Shown: positions 46,775-59,529, counted from the first letter of the stretch. The stretch: 64,000 nt of DNA from Aspidapion aeneum (GCA_963576565.1 OY755046.1:70275719-70339718), one strand, 5' to 3'. A program made the numbers and translations. The notes: generated by a model not told the origin, from the letters alone.

Positions 46775-47569
46775 AAGGGACATACGAGGTTTTTTATTGA
46801 AGAACATTAGTGATTTTGTGAAAGAAAATCAATTTCAAAATTAAAAACTAAAAAAAGTGTCGACACTTGAGAACTTTATTATTTTTTTTAAACTTCTCTA
46901 ATTAATTACCTTTCTAATGGTATGCTACACATTGATTAAAAAAACAATTCTGCTTTAAAATAAAAGATTTGAAAAAAATATATTGTTAGCTCCCGCTAAA
47001 TTTCGCGGTTGTTTGTAAATTTTAAAAACCACACAATTGGATGACGGACAGAGTGCATTTTTCGCGCATTTGGACATGCGAACCAAGAATCAGTGAGATC
47101 CTTTTTCGACCGCCTCGAGAAATGGCGTGTTAATTTACTTTCTCCAACTATTTCAAATTTCTACACTTGAAAGTGCTCGATTTTGGTGTACTGAAGCATA
47201 GAACTAGAAACTTCAGCCCTTCAGCTACGTGGTGACATCATTAGATCCAGACAGGGGCCCCTTGGAACGTGGAGAAATTGGCTGCAAATTGGTGAGTGCT
47301 TTGTCTCTGATTTCCGTTGTGTGGTACCCACAATTAACCTATGGACCTTTTAATTATTTCGTAATTTCATATCAATCTATTTATGTTTGATCGCGCTTTC
47401 ATTAATTAAAATATATACAGTCCATTGCAGTTATCGTTTTTCTTACTGCGGGCATAACATATATCGCGAATACTTATAGACTGTTACACTATTTTAAATG
47501 ACTATTCCGTACCTCTACTTAGATTTGTAAGCAAGTGTTTATCTTATATTTACAATTAAGGACCATTTT
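46775..47569. other. Unrecognised DNA, probably LINE 3' UTR in part
   Basis: Stretch 47020-47290 is less AT-rich and contains GGGGCCCCTTGGAACGTGG, but I see no convincing frame. It leads into a LINE-type tail at 47570-47632. Confidence 0.35.
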
Positions 47570-47632
47570 TTGTTTTGTCTGTAAAACTCTACTTTTTTGA
47601 CAATAAAGCATATTTTGATTTGATTTGATTTG
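47570..47632 (+). mobile_element. LINE 3' tail, (GATTT)n type
   Basis: ACAATAAAGCATATTTTGAT followed by repeated TTGAT units matches the tail style of LINE-F copy 1 at 7890-7935. Confidence 0.55.
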
Positions 47633-47639
47633 AATGCAT

Positions 47640-50600
47640 CCTTCTTGTCTTCACCTATGGATCCGATTCGAGTTTCGTCTAACAGGTATCAGATGCATTG
47701 ATCCGGTTGGAGAATGACTTTGAATTGTCGTTTTATAGATTTTCATTTCATTTTGTGTCACCTTTAACTTTGTGGAAAGTAGACGCCTCAATGAAAATTT
47801 GATGTGAAAATGATTGATGAACTTTGTTCATATTAAGAAAATCGATGACATTTTTTTTCTATTTTTTTGCTTATAAAAATAATTGCGACTGATGCGATCA
47901 ACTAATTTTAAAAATTTGCATATTTTATACACCAAGCGGCTAAAAGTTACACTTTTTATCACAAGACGAAAATGTTGTAGTATGCTAGGCAAGACTGATA
48001 TTAGGTGCCAATTGAATAGTGCCTATAGGCAAAAAATTGTTTAGGTAAGTTTTTTTAACTCCTTTTCCATGCAAATATAAATTTCTGCCCCCTTCCAATT
48101 TATAACGTCACCAGCCACTGTAGTAGTGGGGGGTGACCCGCAGTTGAAACAAGCGCGGATTTAAGGGAGGGTAACGGGGTAATTACCCCCCCTAGAAAAA
48201 AATATGCACTTTTTCCTAATAAAATAAGGGAAAACAGGAGAATTACCCTCCCCTAGAAAAAAAGTTATATTACAGAAAAAAAATGCGTCGACTATTACCC
48301 CCCCTAGATTTTGACCCAGATTCGCGCCTGAGTTGAAATAAATTTTAAGTTTCAATCTATCAGATATCAGATGCATTGATCCGATTACAGAATGACTTGG
48401 AATTGTAGTTTTATAGATTTTGATTTGATTTTTTTTCCATTAAATGGCGTGTGTCACCTTTAATTTTGTGGAAAGTACACGCCTCAATGAAAATTTGTTG
48501 TGAAAATTATTGATGAACTTTGTTCATATTTAGAAAATCGGTGGCAATTTTTTTTTCTATTTTTTTGCTTATAAAAATAAATACGACTCATGCGATCGAC
48601 TAATTTAAAAAATTTGCATATTTTATACACCAAGCGGCTAAAAGTTACACTTTTTATCACAAGACGAAAATGTTGTAGTATGCTAGGCAAGACTGATATT
48701 AGGTGCCAATTGAATAGTGCCTATAGGCAAAAAATTGTTTAGGTAAGTTTTTTAACTCCTTTTCCATGCAAATATAAATTTCTGCCCCCTTCCAATTTAT
48801 AACGTCACCAGCCACTGTAGTAGTGGGGGGTGACCCGCAGTTGAAACAAGCGCGGATTTGAGGGGGGGGAACGGGGTAATTACCCCCCTAGAAAAAAAAT
48901 ATGCACTTTTTCTTAATAAAATAAGGGAAAACAAGAGAATTACCCCCCCCCTTGAAAAAAAAATTATATTACAAAAAAAAAATGCGTCGACTATTTACCC
49001 CCCCCCCCCCCTAGATTTTGACCCAGATCCGCGCCTGAGTTGAAATAAATTTTAAGTTTCAATCTATCAGATATCAGATGCATTGATCCGATTACAGAAT
49101 GACTTGGAATTGTAGTTTTATAGATTTTGATTTGATTTTTTTTCCATTAAATGGCGTGTGTCACCTTTAATTTTGTGGAAAGTACACGCCTCAATGAAAA
49201 TTTGTTGTGAAAATTATTGATGAACTTTGTTCATATTTAGAAAATCGGTGGCAATTTTTTTTTCTATTTTTTTGCTTATAAAAATAAATACGACTCATGC
49301 GATCGACTAATTTAAAAAATTTGCATATTTTATACACCAAGCGGCTAAAAGTTACACTTTTATCACAAGACGAAAATGTTGTAGTATGCTAGGCAAGACT
49401 GATATTAGGTGCCAATTGAATAGTGCCTATAGGCAAAAAATTGTTTAGGTAAGTTTTTTAACTCCTTTTCCATGCAAATATAAATGTCTGCCCCTTCCAA
49501 TTTATAACGTCACCAGCCACTGTATAGTAGTAGTAGTGGGGGGTGACCCGCAGTTGAAACAAGCGCGGTTTTGAGGGGGGGAACGGGGTAATTACCCCCC
49601 CCCTAGAAAAAAAATGCACTTTTTCCTAATAAAATAAGGAAAAACAAGAGAATTACCCCCCCCCCCTAGAAAAAAAAAATTATATTATAAAAAAAATGCG
49701 TCGACTATTACCCCCCTAGATTTTGACCCAGATCCGCGCCTGAGTTGAAATAAATTTTAAGTTTCAATCTATCAGATATCAGATGCATTGATCCGATTAC
49801 AGAATGACTTGAAATTGTAGTTTTATAGATTTTGATTTGATTTTTTTTCCATTAAATGGCGTGTGTCACCTTTAATTTTGTGGAAAGTATACGCCTCTAT
49901 GAAAATTTGTTGTGAAAATTATTGATGAACTTTGTTCATATTTAGAAAATCGGTGGCAATTTTTTTTCTATTTTTTTGCTTATAAAAATAAATACGACTC
50001 ATGCGATCAACTAATTTAAAAAATTTGCATATTTTATACACCAAGCGGCTAAAAGTTACACTTTTTATCACAAGACGAAAACGTTGTAGTATGCTAGGCA
50101 AGACTGATATTAGGTGCCAATTGAATAGTGCCTATAGGCAAAAAATTGTTTAAGTAAGTTTTTTATCTCCTTTTCCATGCAATATAAATTTATAACGTCA
50201 CCATCCACTGTATAGTAGTAGTAGTGGGGGGTGACCCGCAGTTGAAACAAGCGCGGATTTGAGGGGGGTAACGGGTTAATTACCCCCCCCCTAGAACCCC
50301 CCCCCTAAAAAAAAATGCACTTTTTCCTAATAACATAAGGGAAAACAGGAGAATTACCCCCGCTCCCCTAGAAAAAAAAATTACACCCCCCCCCTAGATT
50401 TGGCCCAGATCCGCGTCTGAGTTGAAATAAATTTAGTTTCAGCTATCATCATGCACTATGCACTTTTTCCTAATAAAATAAGGGAAAACAGGAGAATTAC
50501 CCCCCCCTAGAAAAAAAAATTATATTATAAAAAAAAAATGCGTCGACTATTACCCCCCCCCCCCCCCCTAGATTTTGACCCAGATCCGCGCCTGAGTTGA

Positions 50601-52440
50601 AATAAATTTAGTTTCATCTATCAGATATCAGATGCATTGATCCGATTACAGAATGACTTGTAATTGTAGTTTTATAGATTTTGATTTGATTTTTTTTCCA
50701 TTTAATAGCGTGTGTCACCTTTAATTTTGTGGAAAGTACACGCCTCAATGAAAATTTGTTGTGAAAATTATTGATGAACTTTGTTCATATTTAGAAAATC
50801 GGTGGCAATTTTTTTTTCTATTTTTTTGCTTATAAAAATAAATACGACTCATGCGATCAACTAATTTAAAAAATTTGCATATTTTATACACCAAGCGGCT
50901 AAAAGTTACACTTTTTATCACAAGACGAAAATGTTGTAGTATGCTAGGCAAGACTGATATTAGATGCCAATTGAATAGTGCCTATAGGCAAAAAATTGTT
51001 TAAGTAAGTTTTTTATCTCCTTTTCCATGCAATATAAATTTATAACGTCACCATCCACTGTATAGTAGTAGTAGTGGGGGGTGACCCGCAGTTGAAACAA
51101 GCGCGGATTTGAGGGGGGTAACGGGTTAATTACCCCCCCCCCCTAGAACCCCCCCCTAAAAAAATGCACTTTTTCCTAATAACATAAGGGAAAACAGGAG
51201 AATTACCCCCGCTCCCCTAGAAAAAAAAATTACCCCCCCCCCCTAGATTTGGCCCAGATCCGCGTCTGAGTTGAAATAAATTTAGTTTCAGCTATCATCA
51301 TGCACTATGCACTTTTTCCTAATAAAATAAGGGAAAACAGGAGAATTACCCCCCCCTAGAAAAAAAATTATATTATAAAAAAAAATGCGTCGACTATTAC
51401 CCCCCCCCCCTAGATTTTGACCCAGATCCGCGCCTGAGTTGAAATAAATTTAGTTTCATCTATCAGATATCAGATGCATTGATCCGATTACAGAATGACT
51501 TGTAATTGTAGTTTTATAGATTTTGATTTGATTTTTTTTCCATTTAATAGCGTGTGTCACCTTTAATTTTGTGGAAAGTAGACGCCTCAATGAAAATTTG
51601 TTGTGAAAATTATTGATGAACTTTGTTCATATTTAGAAAATCGGTGGCAATTTTTTTTCTATTTTTTTGCTTATAAAAATAAATACAACTCATGCGATCA
51701 ACTAATTTTAAAAATTTGCATATTTTATACACCAAGCGGCTAAAAGTTACACTTTTTATTACAAGACGAAAATGTTGTAGTATGCTAGGCAAGACTGATA
51801 TTAGGTGCCAATTGAATAGTGCCTATAGGCAAAAAATTGTTTAGGTAAGTTTTTAACTCCTTTTCCATGCAAATATAAATTTCTGCCCCCTTCCAATTTA
51901 TAACGTCACCAGCCACTGTAGTAGTGGGGGGGTGACCCGCAGTTGAAACTAGCGCGGATTTGAGGGGGGTAACGGGGTAATTACCCCCCCTAGAAAAAAA
52001 ATATGCACTTTTTCCTAATAAAATAAGGGAAAACAGGAGAATTACCCCCCCCATAGAAAAAAAAATTATATTATAAAAAAAAAATTGCGTCGACTATTAC
52101 CCCCCCCCCCCTAGATTTTGACCCAGATCCGCGCCTGAGTTGAAATAAATTTTAAGTTTCAATCTATCAGATATCAGATGCATTGATCCGGTTAGAGAAT
52201 GACTTGAAATTGTAGTTTTATAGATTTTGATTTGATTTTTTTTCCATTAATTGGCGTGTGTCACCTTTAATTTTGTGGAAAGTACACGCCTCAATGAAAA
52301 TTTGTTGTGAAAATTATTAATGAACTTTGTTCATATTTAGAAAATCAGTGGCAATTTTTTTTTCTATTTTTTTGCTTATAAAAATAAATACCATGCATGC
52401 GATCAATTAATCTTAAGAAATTGTAACTTTTTTATACACC
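47640..52440. repeat. Composite satellite, seven units of about 680-850 bp
   Basis: CAGATGCATTGATCC recurs at 47690, 48368, 49075, 49780, 50629, 51471 and 52175, spacings 678, 707, 705, 849, 842 and 704. Each full unit contains, in order, TGGCGTGTGTCACC, GCGGCTAAAAGTTACAC, GTGCCAATTGAATAGTGCC, a short LINE-D tail (GTAGTAGTGGGGGGTGACCC) and a G/C-tract block bounded by GCGCGGAT and ATCCGCGC. The two long units carry an extra block (CCTAATAACATAAGGG). The antisense frame starting MPSILQHFRLVIKSV repeats with the unit and is not a gene. Confidence 0.95.
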
Positions 52441-52894
52441 CAGGGATCAAAGTAATACTTTTTTTTTAAAGACAAGAATTTTGTATAATGGATAAAAATT
52501 TTATAAGTTTGTTTGAAATTAGAAGATTTTAAAATTTTTGCGAAAAAGACAACTTTTTGTTTTTACCAAATCTGTATTTCTTTTTGCTGTATATTTTAAA
52601 GGTCCCTGTAGGTATTTTCAATTTCAATATATCATCTGATCGGGGTTAAAATAGCCCAACTTTTTTCTTATTTCACCAAATCTGTATCTCTTACCGTTTC
52701 CGCAATCATTGTCTGGATACTCTTATCTGGGAAACCGTATATATTATGATTAAATTATTACTAATTTTGTGGCCTATAATACAACTTCTAAGTAAATTTA
52801 AATCCGACCTTATTAGGGAATCACAATTTACCGAAAAACCCAATTTCCCCAAAATGACAATTTTTTTATAGACTAACCCGTCCAGAATAATATA
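52441..52894. other. Unrecognised DNA after the satellite
   Basis: AT-rich, no feature seen. Confidence 0.45.
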
Positions 52895-52901
52895 TTAATT
52901 T

Positions 52902-53041
52902 CATTGGCGCACTCAGACCCCGAGCCCCACGCCCCCTAAAATTTATCACATATTTCATGAATACAAAAATAAAATAGTATAAAATACAGCATTATGGGGC
53001 GTCGCTAACCCCCCCAAAGCATATTCCTGTGTACGCCACTG
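52902..53041. mobile_element. Family H MITE with 7-bp duplication
   Basis: It runs from CATTGGCGCACTCAGACCCC to TTCCTGTGTACGCCACTG. The flanks are TTAATTT at 52895-52901 and 53042-53048. The middle has ATATTTCATGAATAC as in the 42.0-kb copy. Confidence 0.78.
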
Positions 53042-53048
53042 TTAATTT

Positions 53049-53412
53049 GCGTAAATTATTTAAGTGGCTTTTAATTTTTCCATAATTTATTTTCGAAAAA
53101 TACTTGGAAACCCATTACCTGCTTAAAATCTTTACGAATTAAATGTTTATCTATACATATATAGTTTTTTTATATCTAGGAAAAAAAAAATCCAAATGTA
53201 CTTATGAATTGGTCATTAATTTCCGATTCAAAAACGTTGACATGACACATGACAAATTTTTTTCCAGACGTATCAAATTACATTTTTTTTTTAAAGAATC
53301 ATCAGTTTGTGTTAAAATCAAACTTTAGGGATTATGTCACTTCATTTGTTTTTGAAATGTTCGTGCGTAAATGCCACGATATAAATACACATGTAGGAGG
53401 AGGCAGAGTTCT
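53049..53412. other. Unrecognised AT-rich DNA
   Basis: No feature seen. Confidence 0.45.
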
Positions 53413-54053
53413 GAAGTATGGAAATTAATTTCTACGGTAAAAAAACCCAACAAAAGAAAAGGTAAACATTCAGATCATCAAAGCAGAACAATGGACAGAA
53501 CACTACAAGAGACGGCTGCAGGAAACAAGACCCGAATATCGGTGAGCCTCTCCGAGGAGAGACATAGAACTACATAGAGAGGAAGTAATTATCAAAAAAG
53601 AAATGATAAAGAATAGTATTAAAAAGCTTAAATCCGGAACTGAAATGCTCAAATATGGATCAAAGCTACTACTAAAAAATCTCACATATATTATCACTCA
53701 ATGCATAAACGGATATCCAGTACCTGATGATTGGAAAAAAGCATTCATATCCTCAATACATAAAAAAGGAAACAAGCTGCATTGCAACAACTACAGAGGA
53801 ATTTCAGTAACCAGTACTCTTAGTAGATTAGTAGGATTCTAAGAGACCTAATAGAGAATGATTTTCATGACCAAGAAGAAGAAGAGCAAAGTGGGTTTCG
53901 TACAGGCAGTAATAATGTTTTTTGTCTTAAACAAATAATTGAGAAAAGGAGTGTCAGAAATATAGAGACATGTTACTTTTGTGGACCTACAAAAAGCATA
54001 TAATTGCGTTCCAGCAAAAAAATTATGGACAGTGTTAGAACAAACTAATATCA

Positions 54054-54126
54054 AAGAGTAGAGTAGAGTAGAGTAGAGTAGTCGTTTATTAATTCCTCTG
54101 AATAACAAAAATATACCAGGTATACA
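54054..54126 (-). mobile_element. LINE 3' end with (TACTC)n tail
   Basis: On the minus strand TATTCAGAGGAATTAATAAA then CGACTACTCTACTC repeats looks like a LINE 3' end with a pentanucleotide tail, here a very short truncated insertion in LINE-C. No coding part is present. Confidence 0.5.
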
Positions 54127-55326
54127 CCCAACAAACAATTAAAGTTGTAACGACGAAACCCCAACTAGAAAGAATTTCTTAAAAGTAACCGCAACGTACT
54201 CCCGCTACGTCTCAGTATACCATACAGCGACGTTATAATTCCCTAAGTGGGGAACCAATTTCTGGTTATAACTACTTGGCCAAGTGTTTAAAGTCACTGT
54301 AGTAACAACTACACTACTACGTCGTAGCCAGGTATCTACTACGTCGTAGAGGCTGTTTTTTTTTCGTAATGGCATAAAAGTTGCGATGTAGTTGCAAATA
54401 ATATAATCGTTTCTTTTTGGTAGAATTGTTACACAATATGGTGGACACAACAGTAAACAGACTCGCTTAGTTTGTTTGTTTGGTTATGGTTATAATATGA
54501 ACTATGTTATCCAAAAGTGTGCGAATTTACGAGCAGAGGATCAAAATTCGAGTGCGACGCAAAGTTTTTTGTATAACATGCATTATATATATTGCAAAAA
54601 ACCGGTGCGCCCGTAAAATTGAGCCGTTTTCTGGTAGCTGATGGAATTTTTGTGTTGTGATTTTGGAGGTTATGTTTTCATAATCGACAGTTAACTCCAA
54701 CAAATGGTGCTTAAGAAGAGCATTTTTGGTAAGCTTCAACTAATTTGTTTATAAAATAGTATGGCTCTTTAATATGAGCTCATAAAACGACATCAAAAAT
54801 ATTAAATTTTCTTTCTTACATAAAAACATGGCGTCCCAAACTGTATTCCCTGATAGTCGAAAAGGTTACTTGAAAGTAGTTGCGGCTTTAAAGTTGATCC
54901 AAAAAGTTATTTTGTCTACATTGTTACATCAGATGTTACTATGATGACACAAACTTTTATGGTAAAAATTAAAGTTATAATGTAGTTGTCGGATACACTT
55001 GTTTGGGACTCCAATGAAGCTTAACTTTCTAGTGGTAATTAAGTAGGATATAAAAGTCAGGGCGACTACGAAATAACGACTAAAAAGAAAGTAAAACTTT
55101 AGCAACGTCCTATTGTGGTAGAGAAGACTATGAGAATCGACTATCAAGAAACAATCCTATGAAGTAGTTTAGAGGGTCGTTTTTACGAAACATCTACTAT
55201 TTCCTGATACTAAATAGTAGTTAGAACTAAAAAGTAACAAATTTTGGTTGGGATCACCACATTTCTACTATAAGAAAGTAGCAAAGCCTTTAGAACATGT
55301 AGCCGCTACTATAAATGTTAGTTGGG
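54127..55326 (-). mobile_element. Family G non-coding element, copy 2
   Basis: A full-length copy in inverse orientation to copy 1: CCCAACAAACAATTAAAGTT at the left, AATGTTAGTTGGG at the right. Differences from copy 1 are scattered single bases and short indels. The flanks ACA/ACA may be a 3-bp duplication, but copy 1 does not support it. Confidence 0.85.
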
Positions 55327-55799
55327 ACAATGTGATTGTGGGATCGTCATACAATCAAAATATAAGTATACATATATAAAAGCGTTAAAAAAAACTATAT
55401 AAAGGGTCAAAATCTAAAATTAAAATTGGAAATCGACTTTCAAATGAATTTCTGGTAACGAAAGGCTTGAGACAGGAATGTTGTATCTCTCCAACTCTTT
55501 TTAAAAAATATATCGCAGTAGCTCTAAAAAACTGGAAACGTAAAGTACACGGCAAGAGAATACAACTTAACAACCGATTTACCATATACACACTACAATT
55601 TGCTGATATGGTACGACCATGTACAACGGATGAACGAGGGCGTCCTAAATTGGAATGGCAACAGTCAATCCAAAGATCAATGAGTCAAAAAAACCTGACA
55701 GAAGATAATTGTCAGGATCGAAGGAAACGGAGAATAGGCATCGGACAGCTTAGTATGGGTTTTTCAGCTTTTTCCCAGTTGTTTTCGGAACTTTTTAAC

Positions 55800-56997
55800 T
55801 AATTTTGCCAACAGAACGCAAAACAGAAATAAAGGATATTAAAAATAATGCAAATAAAAATTGTTTCTGCAAAAGGTAAAAATTCGACGCCCCAAGGCAG
55901 TGTGCTTGCACCTTTAATATTTTTGCTGTTTATTAACGATCTTCCCGAATATATCACGTGGGGACTTGTGTTTATGTTCGCCGATGATACGTCCATCGTT
56001 GTATCCGCAAAAGACACAAATTTTCTTCATGAAAAAATCAACTTAACCCTAAATAAATTTTCGAACTGGTGCAAGCAAAACAATCTGATTATAAATGTCT
56101 CTAAAACTGTCTATGGAATTTAAAAGTCCCGTAAACCTACCGACCTCAATATAATCTTTAATGACATCCCTTTGCCAGTTAGCGATAGCTCAAAATTTTT
56201 GGGAACTATTGTCGATACTCATTTCGAGTGGAGTTTACACATAAGTAGTGTATGCTCAAAACTTAATACATGCTACTTCATGATTACACTTAAAATCTCT
56301 CTCAGTATAAAAAATCTCATTACTGTGTATTATGCTAATGCATACTCGGCTCTAGCCTATGGTGTGGCAGTATAGGGTAGTGCTCAGGATGTGGAAAGAG
56401 TATTGGTAGGTCAAAAGAGACTTATAAGATTAATTTTCAATATACCTTACAATGGTACTTGTCGCTCTGCATTTAAGGATAATAAAATTATGACAATAAC
56501 AAGTATTTACATATATAAACTACTCATTTTCATTTTTCAACACCAAAATATTTTTACATTAAATAGTTCTTATCACAACTATCCAACTAGAAGTCGTAAC
56601 CACTTCAGCATCCATAAACACAACCATGAGTATATAAAAAAAAGTACTCATTATCTTGGATGCAAATTCTTTAACTTATTGCCAAACAAAATCAAACAAA
56701 CTACGTCGCTGCCAAGATTCAAAAAAGAAATCAAAAATCTTTTATTAAAAGAAACTTTTTATAGTTTAATTGAATTTGAAAACTACATGTTGGGCAGAAG
56801 GTAAATTTTTGTTATCAATATTTATATACATATATATACAAATCTTGTAAATGTGTTTTCGTTTTTATTTTTTTAAATATTTACACTATTATTATTTACA
56901 CTTAATGTTATATTTTTTGTATTTGACGTATCTTATCTACATTATTGTAGCTGAAAAGATTAATAAAGTTGTCTATTGTCTATTGTCTATTGTCTAA
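55800..56997 (+). pseudogene. LINE-F copy 2: reverse transcriptase C-terminal half, two stops
   Basis: A single frame is kept throughout. It shows TPQGSVLAPLIFLLFINDLP, LVFMFADDTSIVVSAK (catalytic FADD) and CKQNNLIINVSKTVYGI, then TAA at 56121. It continues KFLGTIVDTHFEWSLHISSV and ALAYGVAV, then TAG at 56373, and RLIRLIFNIPYNGTCRSAFK and FNLLPNKIKQTTSLPRFKKE to the natural stop at 56804. The 3' UTR ends AATAAAGTTGTCTATTGTCT, a heptanucleotide tail. It is Jockey/CR1-like and 5'-truncated before the motif A region. Confidence 0.88.
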
Positions 56998-57744
56998 ATG
57001 TCACGTGACATCTGTCGTTTAATGTCACAATAATAAGGGATAAAGTTCGCTAATGGAGTGCCTGCAAAAAATCCCTAATATTTCAAAATTTTTGCCAATA
57101 TTGTTAATTTTGATTTTATACTAAATATAGAATAGAAATATTTAAATAAAATGCTTCGCAAAAAATCTTCATTATATGTGTCCACTTTGGATTTCAAGGT
57201 CTACATCAAAGTTTTTGACTACCAAAAAAATACGCAAACAACTCCAAATCGTCGATATTTTTGGCACATTAATTAGTAGGTTCCCATCTAATTAAGATTT
57301 CATGGCAGCGGCGTAGCGTGGGGGGGGGGTCGCGGGGGGTTCGTCGAAATTGAAGTCTGTGGGGTGGTGCCACAGCACAAACCACGAACGACCGTAAAGA
57401 CAGTACAAGAATAGAACAGGAACAAGTAGCGTAAAAGATTAAGGATGGAGATTAAGCATGGACCAGGGAATTCTTAAAATCCGTGTGTGGTACTCGATAC
57501 TTTGGATCAATATTTTGCATTTTGATTGTTTTGCAAAATGGTCAAGCAATGAGCTCGAAAAAATGGACTGCTTAAGGTAGTTAAAAAAATATTTGCAAAA
57601 CTATTCCTAATATTCCCATATTATAAAAGGAGCCACAAAAATTAGGGTTAAGAATGTATGCGACCAAGATGCGACTTCAAAAAGTCTACATTTTCAAAGT
57701 AGAAACAGGAAGGAGAGATTACTTTAAAAGATCGACATTAAAAA
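56998..57744. other. Unrecognised DNA with a family H fragment
   Basis: GGCGTAGCGTGGGGGGGGGG at about 57308 is a family H-like end with a G tract. The remainder shows no frame or repeat I can identify. Confidence 0.4.
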
Positions 57745-58193
57745 AAGTCAAAGTAGTTGCGACTTTAAAGTTGATCCAAAAAGTTATTTTGTCTACATTG
57801 TTACATCAGATGTTACTATGATGACACAAACTTTTGTGGTAAAAATTAAAGTTATAATGTAGTTGTCGGATACACTTGTTTGGGACTCCAATGAAGCTTA
57901 ACTTTCTAGTGGTAATTAAGTAGGATATAAAACCTACGAAATAACGACTAAAAGAAAGTAAAACTTTAGCAACGTCCTATTGTGGTAGAGAAGACTATCA
58001 GAATCGACTATCAAGAAACAATCCTAAGAAGTAGTTTAGAGGGTCGTTTTTACTAAACATCTACTATTTCCTGATACTAAATAGTAGTTAGAACTAAAAA
58101 GTAACAAATTTTGGTTGGGATCACCACATTTCTACTATAAGAAAGTAGCAAATCCTTTAGAACATGTAGCCGCTACTATAAATGTTAGTTGGG
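57745..58193 (-). mobile_element. Family G element, copy 3 (one end)
   Basis: It matches the right third of copy 2 (AAAGTTGATCCAAAAAGTTA to AATGTTAGTTGGG), same orientation as copy 2. The other two thirds are missing. Confidence 0.85.
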
Positions 58194-58262
58194 ACCACGA
58201 AATACGACCCCCCCCCCCCAGACGCCTCGGGCCCCCAAAGATATATTCCGGGGTGCGCCACT
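58194..58262. mobile_element. Family H MITE fragment
   Basis: It holds a C run, CGCCTCGGGCCCCC, ATATATTCCGGGGTGCGCCACTG. It directly abuts the end of family G copy 3. Confidence 0.65.
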
Positions 58263-58578
58263 GAAGATTTTATGCATTTTTTTAGATGTTGTTAACGGAA
58301 TATTTACACCTTATAATTAATTGTTATGTAGCGGCGTTTCTAGAATCTTTTTTATACCTCTTTTTTGGTTTAAATCGATGTGCAAAAAAATTGTTTATAT
58401 CAAAAACGGCTTATTTTTGATTGACTAGGAATGTTAATTATTGATAATAGATACCTATGCTGCGGAATTGAGGTACATCGCACTAGCAAAACTTAAAATA
58501 TAGTGGTTTTGTTTTCAATGAAAATAATAATTTGAAAACAAATAATAAAAATAAATACTCATGTATTGTCTTACTGGT
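58263..58578. other. Unrecognised AT-rich DNA
   Basis: No feature seen. Confidence 0.45.
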
Positions 58579-59455
58579 TATAACGATCCCGCTTATAGCG
58601 AACTTCCGGATATAGCGAACCTAATTTTAATAATCTAGAATATGTATTTTTCTTTTAAAACGAACTTTATATAAGCAAACAATGGGCGTTTTCGCACTAG
58701 ACGATACGGCAACGACACGAATGGTTGCAAAGACATGCACAAGACCCAGAATATGATCACGAGTATTAATGATTTGATTGATTTAGTAGAAGAACAAACT
58801 AAGAGAAAAATGTGTGACTTCGATTTTAACGATTATATGATTATTGATAAAGACATTGTATCAAGAGAAACGTTGACTGATGAGCAAATTATAATCTCTC
58901 CGTAACCTCAAACATGGTTTGAAGTGATAATGACGAAGATAATGATGATCCTGTTCAATATAATTCTGTTGAAGTCACTAAGGTTTATGTCCCAACCATT
59001 CGTGAAATGGAAAACAAAATTTCGGAAACTCGTAATCACTGGAATCACGCCAAGTTCCTGATAAAATATGGGCATCATTTTGTAACCTTGAAAGCTATAT
59101 AAACAGGGAATATTTTTCAAGTAGAAATGTACAAACAAAAATTATGGATTTCATAATAATAAAAAAAAGATTTAGGCTTCTTTTATGTATGTATTACATA
59201 CCACCATATTATGTACTTTACATATTTATATGTATAACAATAATAATAAACATCTTTATTCATATGTATTCTACCTTTTTCTAAAAATATAAAAATTCAT
59301 ATTATTTTTTGTAATATTTTTAGTTTTCTTAATCTTGGATACTATCAAAAAAAGAAACAAAAAAAATTAAACAAAATTTATTTATTACTGTTTATAACGA
59401 ACCTCGGCTATAACGAACCGTATTTAGTTCATTTTTGAGGTTCGTTACCCACGGA
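58579..59455 (+). pseudogene. pogo/Tigger-like transposase C-terminal relic
   Basis: The flanks carry TATAGCGAAC and GGCTATAACGAACC words in inverse orientation, the style of Tigger-type ends. Between them the plus strand encodes, from about 58760, SINDLIDLVEEQTKRKMCDF then LTDEQIIIS, an in-frame stop near 58903, and, after a frameshift, an acidic stretch (SDNDEDNDDPVQYNS) and VTKVYVPTIREMENKI. An acidic C-terminal tail with a leucine- or helix-rich end is usual for pogo-group transposases. The DDE core is absent. Confidence 0.65.
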
Positions 59456-59527
59456 AAAATATGAGAGAAACAAAAAACCCTTAATTTTTTCTTTTTACCC
59501 GATTAGCCACAAAACTTGTTTGAAGTT
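59447..59527. repeat. Family L right-arm fragment
   Basis: CACGGAAAAATATGAGAGAA and TTAGCCACAAAA match the right arm of the element at 34041-34580. Confidence 0.6.
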
Positions 59528-59529
59528 GT

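Larger units (their letters stand above)
53413..55763 (+). pseudogene. LINE-C copy, split by a family G element and internally deleted
   Basis: The left part (53413-54053) holds NGYPVPDDWKKAFISSIHKK, NNYRGISVTSTLSRL, EEEQSGFRTG and VDLQKAYN-like words, with a small deletion after KLKSG and frameshifts. Foreign DNA at 54054-55345 follows. The right part (about 55346-55763) resumes with KIGNRLSNEFLVTKGLRQEC, then CISPTLFKKYIAVALKNWKR and FTIYTLQFAD. There the frame jumps, without the second Asp of FADD, to the C-terminal words DERGRPKLEWQQSIQRSM. Confidence 0.85.

Noticed and set aside
48484..51792. Antisense frame MPSILQHFRLVIKSV seen four times, suggesting a small gene family
   Set aside because: It recurs only because the satellite unit does; the C-terminus changes with single-base indels and there is no splice or start context.
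47640..52440. Regular repeats with spacers, considered as a CRISPR array
   Set aside because: Units are about 700 bp with no short direct repeat and unique spacer pattern, and the DNA is eukaryotic.
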